Source of the DNA: Promethearchaeota archaeon
Lineage (GTDB): Archaea > Asgardarchaeota > Lokiarchaeia > Helarchaeales > RDOG01
Assembly (NCBI GenBank): GCA_011365055.1
Contig: RDOG01000014.1
Coordinates: 40,209-104,208, forward strand
Direction: 5' to 3'
DNA length: 64,000 bases
In this document: positions 44,439 to 52,984 of the stretch, piece by piece
Layout of the letters: each line of letters starts with the position of its first letter
How positions within the stretch are numbered: position 1 is the stretch's first letter
The notes under the pieces: model-generated
What the model saw: only the letters and a program-made list of their open reading frames with translations
The model's database searches: none
What the model was told of the DNA's origin: nothing
Position numbers and translations under genes: made by a program

Positions 44439-45122
44439 ATATCTATAATAATCTGTAGACAATGCGGAAGTCAAAATGAGGAAGGGAGTAGATTTTGCAT
44501 AACTTGTGGTGCATCATTAAAACCAACAAGCATCGAAAAAGAAATAATTGCATCAAGACCCGTGTTAATTGAAAATATTTCCCAAAAGAGTTCTTTTCTC
44601 TTTAATACGATGAGATCCCTTTCAGAAAAAAAGGTAGATGAAAAATCTGTATCTCCTTCCCAGAAACCCGTAAGCCAAGATATAAATGAACAATCCCCTA
44701 TTACCACTGTCCAAGATGATAAAATAGAAAAATTCTATATTTCAGACAAGATAAAAGAAAAAATGACTATTGAATTAAATAATTTGGGGAAGTTAGACCG
44801 AACTCTGGAAGCTGCAGCAGTTGTAGATATTAATGCTGCAGATTTAATTATTTCGGCTTTTTCTACTCGAGCCTCTAATGAATTATTGAAAATTATTGCA
44901 ACAACCATTTACCGAATAAATGAAGATTCACTCAAATCTTTAAAAGCTGGGGATATCAAAATTATGATGTTGCAGGCAGAAGATATCTCATTAATTCTTA
45001 GTCCAATCACAAGTCGATTAGTCCTTATCTTGGTAACAAATTCTCGCTCAAATTTAGGAATGATTTCTTTTTATGCTGAAATTATAAGCCAAAAAATGAA
45101 CTTGATAATGAAAAATGAATAA
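44439..45122 (+). CDS. Zinc-ribbon protein with Roadblock/LC7 domain
   Basis: The frame holds a zinc ribbon (CRQCGSQNEEGSRFCITCG, first Cys at 44454) followed by a 60-residue linker and a Roadblock/LC7 domain (about 105-225: GKLDRTLEAAAVVDINAADL, then SNELLKIIATTIYRINED, GDIKIMML, RLVLILVTNSRSNLGM). Roadblock domains dimerise and regulate small GTPases. The start is a problem: no ATG, GTG or TTG lies in frame before the ribbon, and the first ATG in frame is at 44562, behind it. A TTG at 44435 is one base out of frame, so a 1-base shift would give a normal N-terminus. The start coordinate given is nominal. Confidence 0.65.
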   Translation: MSIIICRQCGSQNEEGSRFCITCGASLKPTSIEKEIIASRPVLIENISQKSSFLFNTMRSLSEKKVDEKSVSPSQKPVSQDINEQSPITTVQDDKIEKFYISDKIKEKMTIELNNLGKLDRTLEAAAVVDINAADLIISAFSTRASNELLKIIATTIYRINEDSLKSLKAGDIKIMMLQAEDISLILSPITSRLVLILVTNSRSNLGMISFYAEIISQKMNLIMKNE

Positions 45123-45365
45123 ATATCAAAAATGAAATTATAATCAATGATAATTTTTTTCTATTATTTCGTAAAATTTATTATTAGATCTAGCATTTTT
45201 TAATCTAAATTTAATAAATATTGTCTAATCTTTTTTTTTAAATTTTAAAGTGCTTAAGATCACAATTTGAAATACGTCAAATTAAAAATTTTTTAATAAG
45301 CTTAATCATAAATATATTCAAGCGATTTTTTATTTATTAAATTAAAATAAAAAAAGGAAATAATT

Positions 45366-46925
45366 ATGGAGGATTCTAAAGGAACATTTCCGTTTGGGGA
45401 ACTAATAATATTAGTTTTAATAATATTCGGCACCTATCTAACAAGTTTATACAGTTATCTTCTCTTTCATACTATTGCTGAACTGATATCAATTAGCATC
45501 GCAATTTGTGTTTTTATAATTGGGTGGAATTCTCGTAGAAATATTGATAATTCTTTTTTTTTAATTTTGGGAATATCCTTTCTTTTTACTGCCGCTATCG
45601 ATTTAATCCATACTTTAGCTTATACTGGATTAAATATTTTTATTGGATATGGCTCGAATCTCCCTTCTTCTTTATGGATCGCAGCAAGGTTCATGCACGC
45701 AATTTCTATTATTTTTGGATTATTTTTATTCAATAGAAAAATAAATTTATATTTCGTTTTAATATTTTATTTTACTACAACTACCTTACTCATCACGTTA
45801 ATATTTAGTGGATTATTTCCGATTTGTTACATTGAAGGATTAGGATTAACTCCTTTTAAAAAAATAAGTGAATACATAATAGATGTCTTTCTCTTTATTA
45901 GTATTTTAATATTGATCAAATTTCGGAAAGAATTTGATCGAAGAATATTCCTTCTGATCATTGGATCAATCATTTTAACAATGATATCTGAATTAGCGTT
46001 CACGTTCTATATTGATGTTTATGGTTTCTCTAATTTAATAGGCCATCTTTTTAAAATTATCTCATATTTTCTTATCTACATGGGTATTATTAGGATAGGT
46101 ATTCAAGATCCAATTGATCTTCTTTTTAGGAAATTAAAAAAGAATGAAGTGGAATTAAAAAATAGAGCACAAGAGCTTGTACATGAAATAGAACAGAAGA
46201 ACATCGCAGAAATGCAACTCCGACAATTTATTTCTACAGTTTCTCACGAATTAAGAAATCCAGTTACTGTTCTGGTTCAATCATCTGAAATATTAAAAAA
46301 GGAGGAAGAGAGATTGAGTTCGGAACAAAAAGAGAAATTAAACAATTTAATTTTAAGGAATGCTCTATTATTAATGGAATTATTAGAAAATTTATTGGTA
46401 CTTTCTAAAATAGATGAGAAAAAAACCGAACTTAATTTGGAAAAAATCCATGTACATTCCTTAATAAATGAGATTATTATTCAAATGGAACTTCGATTAA
46501 ATGAAAAAAAAATGGAAATTAAAATTGATTGTGATAAAGGAATTTCAATTTTTGGCGATAAACTTAAAGTAGCTCAAATTTTTCGAATCTTGATTGATAA
46601 TGCAATAAAATATTCTGATCGAGATTCAAAAATAGAGATAATAGTCATTGATCATTATAAAGGTAAATATAATAAAAATTCACTTGATGGTTTATTAATT
46701 CAATTCATAGATCATGGTATTGGAATTCACCCTAAAGACCAAGAACGCATCTTCGATAGATTTTTTAGATCAAGTAGGGTATATGAAATAAGTGGAACTG
46801 GTTTAGGTTTAACTATTGCCAAGGAATTGACGGAAATTCATAAAGGTAAAATATACGTGGAAAGCGAACTCGATAAAGGTTCAAAATTTATAGTATTTCT
46901 TCCACGACTGAATAATTCCCATTAA
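45366..46925 (+). CDS. MASE3-type sensor histidine kinase
   Basis: This 519-residue protein has a membrane part of about seven helices (residues 12-245) with MASE3 features (AIDLIHTLAYTG near 78 and LWIAARFMHAIS near 103). A short coiled coil follows, then a HisKA domain with the phospho-acceptor H294 in STVSHELRNPV. The HATPase domain has the N box (RILIDNAIKYS), G1 (FIDHGIGIHPKD), F box (RIFDRFFR) and G2 (GTGLGLTIAKEL). All catalytic motifs are intact. The response-regulator gene begins 24 bases downstream, so they form a cognate pair. Signal unknown; MASE3 is a membrane input domain of bacteria and archaea. Confidence 0.9.
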   Translation: MEDSKGTFPFGELIILVLIIFGTYLTSLYSYLLFHTIAELISISIAICVFIIGWNSRRNIDNSFFLILGISFLFTAAIDLIHTLAYTGLNIFIGYGSNLPSSLWIAARFMHAISIIFGLFLFNRKINLYFVLIFYFTTTTLLITLIFSGLFPICYIEGLGLTPFKKISEYIIDVFLFISILILIKFRKEFDRRIFLLIIGSIILTMISELAFTFYIDVYGFSNLIGHLFKIISYFLIYMGIIRIGIQDPIDLLFRKLKKNEVELKNRAQELVHEIEQKNIAEMQLRQFISTVSHELRNPVTVLVQSSEILKKEEERLSSEQKEKLNNLILRNALLLMELLENLLVLSKIDEKKTELNLEKIHVHSLINEIIIQMELRLNEKKMEIKIDCDKGISIFGDKLKVAQIFRILIDNAIKYSDRDSKIEIIVIDHYKGKYNKNSLDGLLIQFIDHGIGIHPKDQERIFDRFFRSSRVYEISGTGLGLTIAKELTEIHKGKIYVESELDKGSKFIVFLPRLNNSH

Positions 46926-46949
46926 GAAAAGCATTAATAGAGTGATATA

Positions 46950-47816
46950 TTGAAGCCTTTGATATTAATTGTCGAAGATAATAAAGATGTTTTATACAAC
47001 ATTAAGCTTACTTTAGAATTGAATGATTTTGAAGTTATTACAAGTAAAAACGGAAAATTTGGATTGAAAATTCTAGAAGAACTTGAAAGACCTCCTGATG
47101 TTATTGTTAGTGACATAATGATGCCAGAAATGGATGGATACACTTTTTTTAAGAAAGTTTCAGAGAATCCAAAATGGTATCAAATTCCTTTTATGTTCCT
47201 TACAGCAAAATCCTTACCTGAGGATATTAGATTCGGCAAGATGTTAGGAATTGATGATTATATAGTGAAACCTTTTAAGGTTGAAGATCTCTTAGCAGCA
47301 ATAAATGGTAAACTTAAACGACGAAAAATTAGAGAAAAAATTTCTTCTAGTATTGATATAGATGTGCATTTGCCAATTACAGATGAAGAAAAAAAATCTA
47401 TAGACTTAATTTTTGTTATTTGGGACGATAAAATTGGACCGATGGTGCATAAATGGTATCCACGTGAAGAAAACTTGGAATTTTTGAATTCCATCGGATT
47501 ACAATTATTTCAATCCGCAATCTCAATTTATGGTCAAAAAGGTATTTATAACGCTCAAGGTTTGATGTTAGAAATTCACAACATTAAAAGATCTGGATAT
47601 ATATATTTCGATTCAAAAGAAGATGAGAGTTATCGGGCAGGAAGATTAGATTATATGTTTGGCGTGCTAGCCTTAAAAATTAATTATTTCCAATCTCTTA
47701 AAATTAAAGAAATTATAGAAATTGCATCTAAAGAATTTAAAGAAGAAAATAATTTACAAATTGAAGAAGTTTGGAAGGAAATTACAAATATATTAACTGA
47801 ACACAAAAAAATTTAA
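46950..47816 (+). CDS. Response regulator fused to a longin-like domain
   Basis: This 288-residue protein has a receiver domain (3-120) with acidic residues E9-D10, phospho-acceptor D55 in VSDIMMPEMDG, Thr in FLTAK near 89, and Lys in VKPF near 109. The C-terminal part (145-288) is not a DNA-binding or enzyme domain: it starts IDLIFVIWDDKIGPMVHKWYP, followed by NSIGLQLFQSAISIYGQKGI and a strand-helix order like longin or Roadblock domains of archaeal GTPase regulators. Thus phosphorylation by the adjacent MASE3 kinase probably controls a GTPase-regulating module. Starts at TTG 46950 after GAGTGA. The longin match is by eye. Confidence 0.8.
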   Translation: MKPLILIVEDNKDVLYNIKLTLELNDFEVITSKNGKFGLKILEELERPPDVIVSDIMMPEMDGYTFFKKVSENPKWYQIPFMFLTAKSLPEDIRFGKMLGIDDYIVKPFKVEDLLAAINGKLKRRKIREKISSSIDIDVHLPITDEEKKSIDLIFVIWDDKIGPMVHKWYPREENLEFLNSIGLQLFQSAISIYGQKGIYNAQGLMLEIHNIKRSGYIYFDSKEDESYRAGRLDYMFGVLALKINYFQSLKIKEIIEIASKEFKEENNLQIEEVWKEITNILTEHKKI

Positions 47817-47912
47817 GTTAATTTTCCTAATTTAGATTCTAAATTAAGAATGATTATTAAAAATTTTTCAATTAAATTTGAAGGTTTAAGAAAGAAAAAA
47901 AAAAAATGAAAA

Positions 47913-48260
47913 TCATTCAGAATTTTCTAATTCTTCGATTCTCTTTTTTAAAGATTCTAATTGGCTTGTAAGGAAATTGACTTGTTGTTCTAATAATTGC
48001 TTCTCTTGATCTTTTGTTATTTGGGGTTGAAATGTTGGATATATCGGGGCTACTGCTGGACCCATAAAAGGATCAAACCCTCCACGAACTCCTAGTCCGC
48101 GTCCAAAACCCCTACCTCTGCCAAAGCCTCTACCTCTAGCTAAACCTAGACCTGGGCCAGGAACAGTAAAACCTGGTGCTGTATTACCTGAACAATAGCC
48201 TAAACCTCTACCTGTTAAAGGACCTTGTCCCCAAGGACCAGTTCTATCGCCTCTAGGCAT
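47913..48260 (-). CDS. DUF5320 Gly/Arg-rich protein with C-terminal coiled coil
   Basis: This 115-residue protein has the DUF5320 signature: MPRGDRTGPWGQGPLTGRG with GYCSGN at the N-terminus, a Gly/Arg repeat (GRGFGRGRGFGRGLG) in the middle, and a coiled coil at the end (LLEQQVNFLTSQLESLKKRI). The family is common in anaerobic archaea and bacteria, often next to Mrp/NifH-like ATPases or NifX-type proteins in iron-sulfur and metal cofactor contexts; its role is unknown. Here it stands alone, divergent from the ferredoxin/flavoprotein pair at 48.9 kb. Two inverted repeats lie upstream of its start. Confidence 0.85.
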   Translation of the reverse strand: MPRGDRTGPWGQGPLTGRGLGYCSGNTAPGFTVPGPGLGLARGRGFGRGRGFGRGLGVRGGFDPFMGPAVAPIYPTFQPQITKDQEKQLLEQQVNFLTSQLESLKKRIEELENSE

Positions 48261-48299
48261 AATTCTTCACTTTAGATTTATTTATTACTATGATAATAC

Positions 48300-48351
48300 T
48301 GTGCATACGCACATAAATAGATTTGGTTACAAAGTGTAATTTGCACACTTT
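48300..48351. promoter_or_regulatory. Two inverted repeats upstream of the DUF5320 gene
   Basis: TGTGC-ATAC-GCACA at 48300-48313 and AAAGTGT-7 bases-ACACTTT at 48331-48351 are both perfect and share a GTGT/ACAC core. They lie 40-91 bases upstream of the minus-strand start at 48260, around a TATA-like CTATTTATG (minus strand, 48312-48320). They look like binding sites for a dimeric regulator. The intervening stretch is too short for a gene. Confidence 0.45.
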
Positions 48352-48587
48352 ATTTGAAAATAATTAAATTATAAGGTTACAGATTATAATTAATAATATT
48401 ATTAAAAATAATTTCTTAGAGCTAATAAAAAATAAAGGAAATTTCACTGGACAAATCTTTAATATTCATATCAAATAACATATAAAAGTTTATTTTTGTG
48501 AAAAATTTATTTTTTACAGTCTTTTTTTCTTTTTAATATTTTAATAATTTTTTGTTTAAGCACAAAAATATTCATTTTAATTCATAC

Positions 48588-48710
48588 TTATGTAAAATAT
48601 AGATTGATAATTACATCCATTAGAAATCCCAATAAAATTAAACTTACTATAATTACTACTACTTCTATTAGTAATTGCCTTTTAAAATGAATTTTTTTTT
48701 GTTCCAACAT
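48588..48710 (-). CDS. Small single-helix membrane protein (40 residues)
   Basis: ATG 48710 opens 40 codons to TAA 48588-48590. Residues 1-12 are basic (MLEQKKIHFKRQ) and 13-36 form one hydrophobic helix (begins LLIEVVVIIVSLILLGF), typical of a small membrane peptide. GCTATAAAAAATT on the minus strand at about 48747-48759 is a TATA box at a fitting distance for a nearly leaderless transcript. GGGA is just before the ATG. AT-rich DNA can give such hydrophobic frames by chance, so certainty is limited. Confidence 0.4.
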   Translation of the reverse strand: MLEQKKIHFKRQLLIEVVVIIVSLILLGFLMDVIINLYFT

Positions 48711-48899
48711 TTCCCATTTAATCGTTAATCTTACAAGTTTAATTTTTTATAGCATTTTTTTTTTATGTTTTTTCAATAATTATTATTTTCATTTATTACT
48801 TACGTTTTATGAAATTAAATTATCTCAATAAAAGAAAATTATATCTTCAAAAGATTGAAAAGATTGATAAGACAAAATTTTATTCTTGAGGATTTTAAA

Positions 48900-49076
48900 A
48901 TGATTCAAATTAATGAAGAAAAGTGTAGCGGCTGTAGTTATTGCGTGTTAACATGCCCTGTGGATGCTTTAACTTCCTATTATGTGGTCGAAGTAAATGA
49001 AAAATGTACTGAATGCAAAATTTGTTATTATAATTGTCCTAATTATGCGATCATTCTTCCACACGGAGGGAGTTAG
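48900..49076 (+). CDS. 2x[4Fe-4S] ferredoxin paired with the downstream flavoprotein
   Basis: This 58-residue ferredoxin has two motifs, CSGCSYCVLTCP at 9-20 and CTECKICYYNCP at 37-48, for two [4Fe-4S] clusters. The start is ATG 48900, 8 bases after GAGG; the longer frame from 48855 has no site. Its TAG stop is followed at once by the ATG of the FAD oxidoreductase (no gap), the same arrangement, though in reverse order, as the pair at 2830-4494. It should be the electron donor or acceptor of that flavoenzyme. Confidence 0.85.
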   Translation: MIQINEEKCSGCSYCVLTCPVDALTSYYVVEVNEKCTECKICYYNCPNYAIILPHGGS

Positions 49077-50441
49077 ATGTCAAATCCAGAGTATGATGCT
49101 ATAATCATTGGAGCAGGCATTGGAGGGTTAATGACAGCAGCAGGCTTGCTTAAAGCTGGAAAAAAAGTATTGATTTTAGAAAAAGGTACCTTTATCGGAG
49201 GAAAATATACTGAACTTGATTATAAAGGATATAAAGTGACAACGGGTTCATGGACGGGAATGGGGAAACATTCTCATATAGAACGATTTTGTGCCGAAGT
49301 GGGAGCTAAAGTTGAATATATTACTCTCAATGATATGAAAAGAAAAGGAATTGGAGAAGGAATACTGGGAAAAGTAAGGTTTAATAATGGTAAGGAAATG
49401 ATACCTCTTCTATCCGAAGAATCGGATCTATCAACTGAGGAAATGTATCAATTCGCTAAAGTTATGATGGGTATTTCTGCAAAAAAACTTCCTGAGATTG
49501 ATAGATCTAAAAATACTTCGTCCCGTGAATTTGCTGAGAATTTCACGAAATCGGAAAAGGTCATTAGATTGTTAGATTCCATTATCGGAGTTGCAAGTGG
49601 TTTAAATGCTGAGACATTACCTACAAGTGAGTTTAAAGTCATAACTGATGAAGGATTTGGGCTTGCTTTTTCAAAATTTGGTTTTTGTAAAGGAGGAGTA
49701 AAAGGATATATTGATGCTTTAGAAAAAGTCATTAAAGAAAATGGTGGAGAAATTCGCACCAAAACGAACGTTAAAAAGATAATTATTGATGATAATTGTG
49801 CCTCAGGTGTGGAATTGTCTAGTGGCGAAGCAATATATTCAAATATAGTTGTTCATAATGCTGGTGCAAGAAGACTTTTAACTCTTGGAGGGAGAAAGAA
49901 CTTTCCTTCAAGTCTCATCAAAAAAATAGATGGTTTGGTACCTATTGAATGCGCTGCTATTATTTTAGGATTGAAAAAACCCATTAGTAAAGACGTCCCT
50001 ATGATTTTTTCCCCTGATTGTGAACGTGTTGTTGGACTATTTGAACCAACATTTTTTGATCCAAGCGTTGCACCGCCTGGAAGAACAATGATTGATGCAT
50101 TTTGTCCATTTAAAACTAATAATTTGAAAAAAGAGATAGATTTGGCAATTGATGATCTTCAGAATTTATATCCTGGTATACTAGATGCCTCTAATGTTGA
50201 CTTTCAACAGAATATGATCTTTCGTAAAGAGACTCCTGCAGCAGAATGTGCTCAGACATTCAATCAAACTGGTAATGATCGGATTGATCCAAAGACTCCT
50301 GTTGATAACTTATATTTTGTTGGTTTTGATGCTCATGGATCCGGTGTTGCTGGAGACCTTATACCTAATGGTGTAAGAAAGGCCCTTAACTACATCCTAA
50401 ATACTGAACAATGGTTAAAAGTTTCTAAAAACATCCTTTAA
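49077..50441 (+). CDS. Phytoene-desaturase-like FAD oxidoreductase
   Basis: This 454-residue protein begins with the FAD motif IIGAGIGGLMTAAGLLKAGKK (split here: GAGIGGLMTAAG at 11-22) and LEKGTFIGGKYTE, typical of the phytoene desaturase / amine oxidase superfamily. A C-terminal block (DNLYFVGFDAHGSGVAGDL, near 415-433) closes the FAD site. Such enzymes desaturate, saturate or isomerise polyisoprenoids, or oxidise porphyrinogens. In an archaeon with isoprenoid lipids an isoprenoid substrate is the best guess. The attached ferredoxin suggests a reductive reaction, as in prenyl saturases (CrtI/GGR-like). No carotenoid genes are adjacent. Confidence 0.8.
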   Translation: MSNPEYDAIIIGAGIGGLMTAAGLLKAGKKVLILEKGTFIGGKYTELDYKGYKVTTGSWTGMGKHSHIERFCAEVGAKVEYITLNDMKRKGIGEGILGKVRFNNGKEMIPLLSEESDLSTEEMYQFAKVMMGISAKKLPEIDRSKNTSSREFAENFTKSEKVIRLLDSIIGVASGLNAETLPTSEFKVITDEGFGLAFSKFGFCKGGVKGYIDALEKVIKENGGEIRTKTNVKKIIIDDNCASGVELSSGEAIYSNIVVHNAGARRLLTLGGRKNFPSSLIKKIDGLVPIECAAIILGLKKPISKDVPMIFSPDCERVVGLFEPTFFDPSVAPPGRTMIDAFCPFKTNNLKKEIDLAIDDLQNLYPGILDASNVDFQQNMIFRKETPAAECAQTFNQTGNDRIDPKTPVDNLYFVGFDAHGSGVAGDLIPNGVRKALNYILNTEQWLKVSKNIL

Positions 50442-50535
50442 AATTTGATAATTCTTCTATATGATTTTTTTTTATTTTTTGATCAAGAATTAGAATGAAT
50501 TATAAATTATTTTTTAAATAGTTGAATGATGAGAG

Positions 50536-51345
50536 ATGTCTGAAGAAATTCAATTAAAAGATTTAATTAAACTCAACAATTTCAAGGGCGGTCTTATTTG
50601 GGAAAGGAATATTGAGAATGCTAAGAAAAAAGCAGTATTGGAGCTCGAAAAAATTTCGGATGAGAAATTAGATGAAATTTTTGATCTAATTTTGGCAAAA
50701 AAAGTAAATCTTAGTATTTTTGAAGATTCAGAATGGACAATTTTATTAAATCCTTTACCCGATTTTATTATTTATATCACTTTTATGTTAAAAGATGAAG
50801 AATTTCCCTCAGATATGAAGATTTTTTATTCTAAATCTTCTTTATCTGTTCCTACGGAAGATGCTTATGTCATTACTGATATTTATTTAAATTTTCTCGT
50901 GTATCTCGCAAATTCGGAGATATTATTTGAGATAGAATCTGATCAATTAATTTCTTTAGAAGAATTCTGTAAAAATTCAACAGTGTTGGATGCTAAAAAA
51001 GTATATCATGACATAATTACTCAAAGGGAAGTACCATTGAAAGAAATTAAAGCACCAATTATTAAAAAGATAGTAAAAATACTAGATATGGAATATATTG
51101 AGGATTTTGATGAAAAATATCTCGAATGGGTCGTTAAAGAGAAACTATTTAAAGATTTAGATATTTATTATCTAAAAATTAATGAAAATAATGAAATAAA
51201 ATTTAATATTTACATGTCAATAAGTATCTTACATTATGATCCTATTCTGATTTTTTATTATTTATGGATTCCTTTGAATGCAATAATACGAGAAGCAAGA
51301 AAAATTATGGGCGATTCTTTAACAAAGATTAGCAAGTATTTATAA
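50536..51345 (+). CDS. Hypothetical protein (269 residues)
   Basis: This 269-residue protein has no domain I recognise. It is rich in Ile, Glu and Lys, with mixed helix and strand, and contains a DFIIYITFMLKDEEFPSDMKI stretch (residues about 75-95) that could be a strand pair, and acidic clusters. There is no signal peptide or convincing membrane helix. GAGAG lies immediately before the ATG at 50536. It lies 94 bases after the flavoprotein and 72 before a nuclease-like gene on the same strand. Confidence 0.5.
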   Translation: MSEEIQLKDLIKLNNFKGGLIWERNIENAKKKAVLELEKISDEKLDEIFDLILAKKVNLSIFEDSEWTILLNPLPDFIIYITFMLKDEEFPSDMKIFYSKSSLSVPTEDAYVITDIYLNFLVYLANSEILFEIESDQLISLEEFCKNSTVLDAKKVYHDIITQREVPLKEIKAPIIKKIVKILDMEYIEDFDEKYLEWVVKEKLFKDLDIYYLKINENNEIKFNIYMSISILHYDPILIFYYLWIPLNAIIREARKIMGDSLTKISKYL

Positions 51346-51417
51346 TTTATTTTTAGTTATTTCATTTATCAAAACAGCTCTTCTTCTTTTTATATCTTCA
51401 ATTTAATTTGCGATCTA

Positions 51418-52005
51418 ATGGAAAATTATGATTTTATTACTGCTCGTTCACTTCTTAAAGAAGAAAAAATTGTTTCTGAAAATTATATTAAGAATAAAGT
51501 TATATTTAACATTCAAGATGTTAGAGAAAAAATAAGATCAGGTAATTTTGAATTAGATATCATCAAAAATATAAGTTGGAAAGATTTTGAGATATTTTGT
51601 TCCGATATTTTAAAAATAAATGGATTTAGTTGCATTAATAATGTCAGATTTAAATCTAAAAATAAAAAAAGATACGAAATTGATATTCTAGCAATGTCAA
51701 AAATAAAAAAAATATTGTTTTCAATTGATGCAAAACATTGGAAAATTGGTGGGCGATCAAAAATAGAAGGTGCAATTATAAATCAGGCTAGAAGAACTAA
51801 TAATCTTTTTTTTAATTCCATCAAAATTTTTAATTATAAATTAAATCTCGAAAAATATAAGGATTTTAAAAAAATCCCATTAATTATAACTTTAAATAAA
51901 GAAGAAATAAAAATTTACCAAGGGATACCTGTAATCCCATTAGAAAAATTAGACAATTTTTTACTAGATTTTGAAGGTTATATCGACCTTATGCTGCACT
52001 TTTAG
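51418..52005 (+). CDS. PD-(D/E)XK (Mrr-like) nuclease
   Basis: This 195-residue protein has a restriction-endonuclease-like core: ISWKDFEIFCSDILKINGF near 43-61 (the leading helix with a conserved Glu), then YEIDILAMSKIKKILFSIDAKHWK near 81-105. The Asp of EIDILA and the D-A-K of IDAKHW make the PD-DxK metal site. A following QARRTN helix is typical of Mrr-like enzymes. The enzyme could act in DNA repair or in defence. No methylase or partner helicase is adjacent, so it is not a plain restriction system. Its 3' end overlaps the convergent S25e gene by 17 bases. Confidence 0.72.
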   Translation: MENYDFITARSLLKEEKIVSENYIKNKVIFNIQDVREKIRSGNFELDIIKNISWKDFEIFCSDILKINGFSCINNVRFKSKNKKRYEIDILAMSKIKKILFSIDAKHWKIGGRSKIEGAIINQARRTNNLFFNSIKIFNYKLNLEKYKDFKKIPLIITLNKEEIKIYQGIPVIPLEKLDNFLLDFEGYIDLMLHF

Positions 52006-52348
52006 TGGATTCTTGTTTATCTAATGATGTATAAATTGAAATTCTGGAATTTTGAGCAACTAACTTGATTTTCTTCTTTTTATGGAGATCTTCAAGGAAT
52101 TTTTTTGCTATCGATTGCACGATATTATATTTCATTGAGATTTTAGATATAGTGATTTCTTTCATTTTTGGAACTTCTTCTTCCATTTGAGTTTTTATTT
52201 CATCTGTTATAAATACATCTCTTTTTGTCGTCTCTCTTTCTTTAGCTGTTTGTCCCCATTTTTTAGTTGGTTTAGGACCTTTAGCTTTATCTGATTTACC
52301 TTTATCTGATTTTGATTTTGAACTATCGCCTTTTTTACCTTTACCCAT
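51989..52348 (-). CDS. rps25e: Small ribosomal subunit protein S25e (eS25)
   Basis: This 119-residue protein has the eS25 layout: a Lys/Ser-rich N-terminal tail of about 35 residues, KKWGQTAKERETTKRDVF near 29-46, and a winged-helix core (PKMKEITISKISMKYNI, then IAKKFLEDLHKKKKIKLV and RISIYTS). It binds 18S-type rRNA in the small-subunit head. eS25 is found in eukaryotes and some archaea, including Asgard members, and is absent from bacteria, so it is one of the best lineage markers here. GGTG lies before the ATG. The gene stands alone. Confidence 0.88.
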   Translation of the reverse strand: MGKGKKGDSSKSKSDKGKSDKAKGPKPTKKWGQTAKERETTKRDVFITDEIKTQMEEEVPKMKEITISKISMKYNIVQSIAKKFLEDLHKKKKIKLVAQNSRISIYTSLDKQESTKSAA

Positions 52349-52474
52349 TCAAAACACCAAATAATTATGAGAGTTAGTTATATTCGTTTGATTTAAAATT
52401 TTGTAGTACGATCTCTATTTTTTATTAAGGAAAAAAATTAGGAAGTTTTTAAAAATATAATTTATATTGCAAGA

Positions 52475-52726
52475 TTATTGCATGTCATCGGAAGTTAATG
52501 CAATTAGAGTGGCACTTCTCTTTACGCCAGGCATTTTTCTAATCTTTAATACTAATGAATTAAGATGTCCCATGGTTTCAGTCCCTATTTTTATTATAAC
52601 ATCCCAAGCACCATATACAATAAATGCTTCTTTAACTTCTTCAATTGCTTTTACATTTTTTATTATGTTATATTCTTCGCCAGATGCGATTTCAATCAAT
52701 AAATAAGCCACAGTTGGTGTAGCCAT
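52475..52726 (-). CDS. Stand-alone Lrp/AsnC ligand-binding (RAM) domain
   Basis: This 83-residue protein is a lone Lrp/AsnC effector domain without the usual helix-turn-helix: AYLLIEIASGEEYNIIKN, AFIVYGAWDVIIKIGTE and MPGVKRSATLIAL give the beta-alpha-beta-beta-alpha-beta order with the conserved G-x-(W/Y)-D-x-x motif. Such proteins form dimers to octamers and bind amino acids, sometimes as modulators of full Lrp regulators. AGGAGTGA is 6 bases before the ATG. It is divergent from glyA (52985), which makes a role in sensing glycine or serine attractive but unproven. Confidence 0.85.
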   Translation of the reverse strand: MATPTVAYLLIEIASGEEYNIIKNVKAIEEVKEAFIVYGAWDVIIKIGTETMGHLNSLVLKIRKMPGVKRSATLIALTSDDMQ

Positions 52727-52984
52727 TTTTTATCACTCCTATTTTATTGTTAAATTGTACTCTTTTCGTATTTTTACCCCAAAACCGAAAAGAATACCAT
52801 ATTAATAAAATATTTTTTCCAATAAAGATATGAGATAACAAATAAAATTCTATTGATTCATTAGCGATTTATTCAATTCCGAAATTTTTATAATTTAAGT
52901 TAAAATTGAGTAATTAAGTCGTTTATGTAATTGAATTTTAGTTTTAAAAATCATTAATGAGAACAATATTGGAGAGTTTTATCT

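Noticed and set aside
51418..52005. PD-(D/E)XK nuclease as part of a defence island
   Set aside because: Neighbours are a hypothetical protein, S25e and metabolic genes; no methylase, helicase or toxin partner is present.
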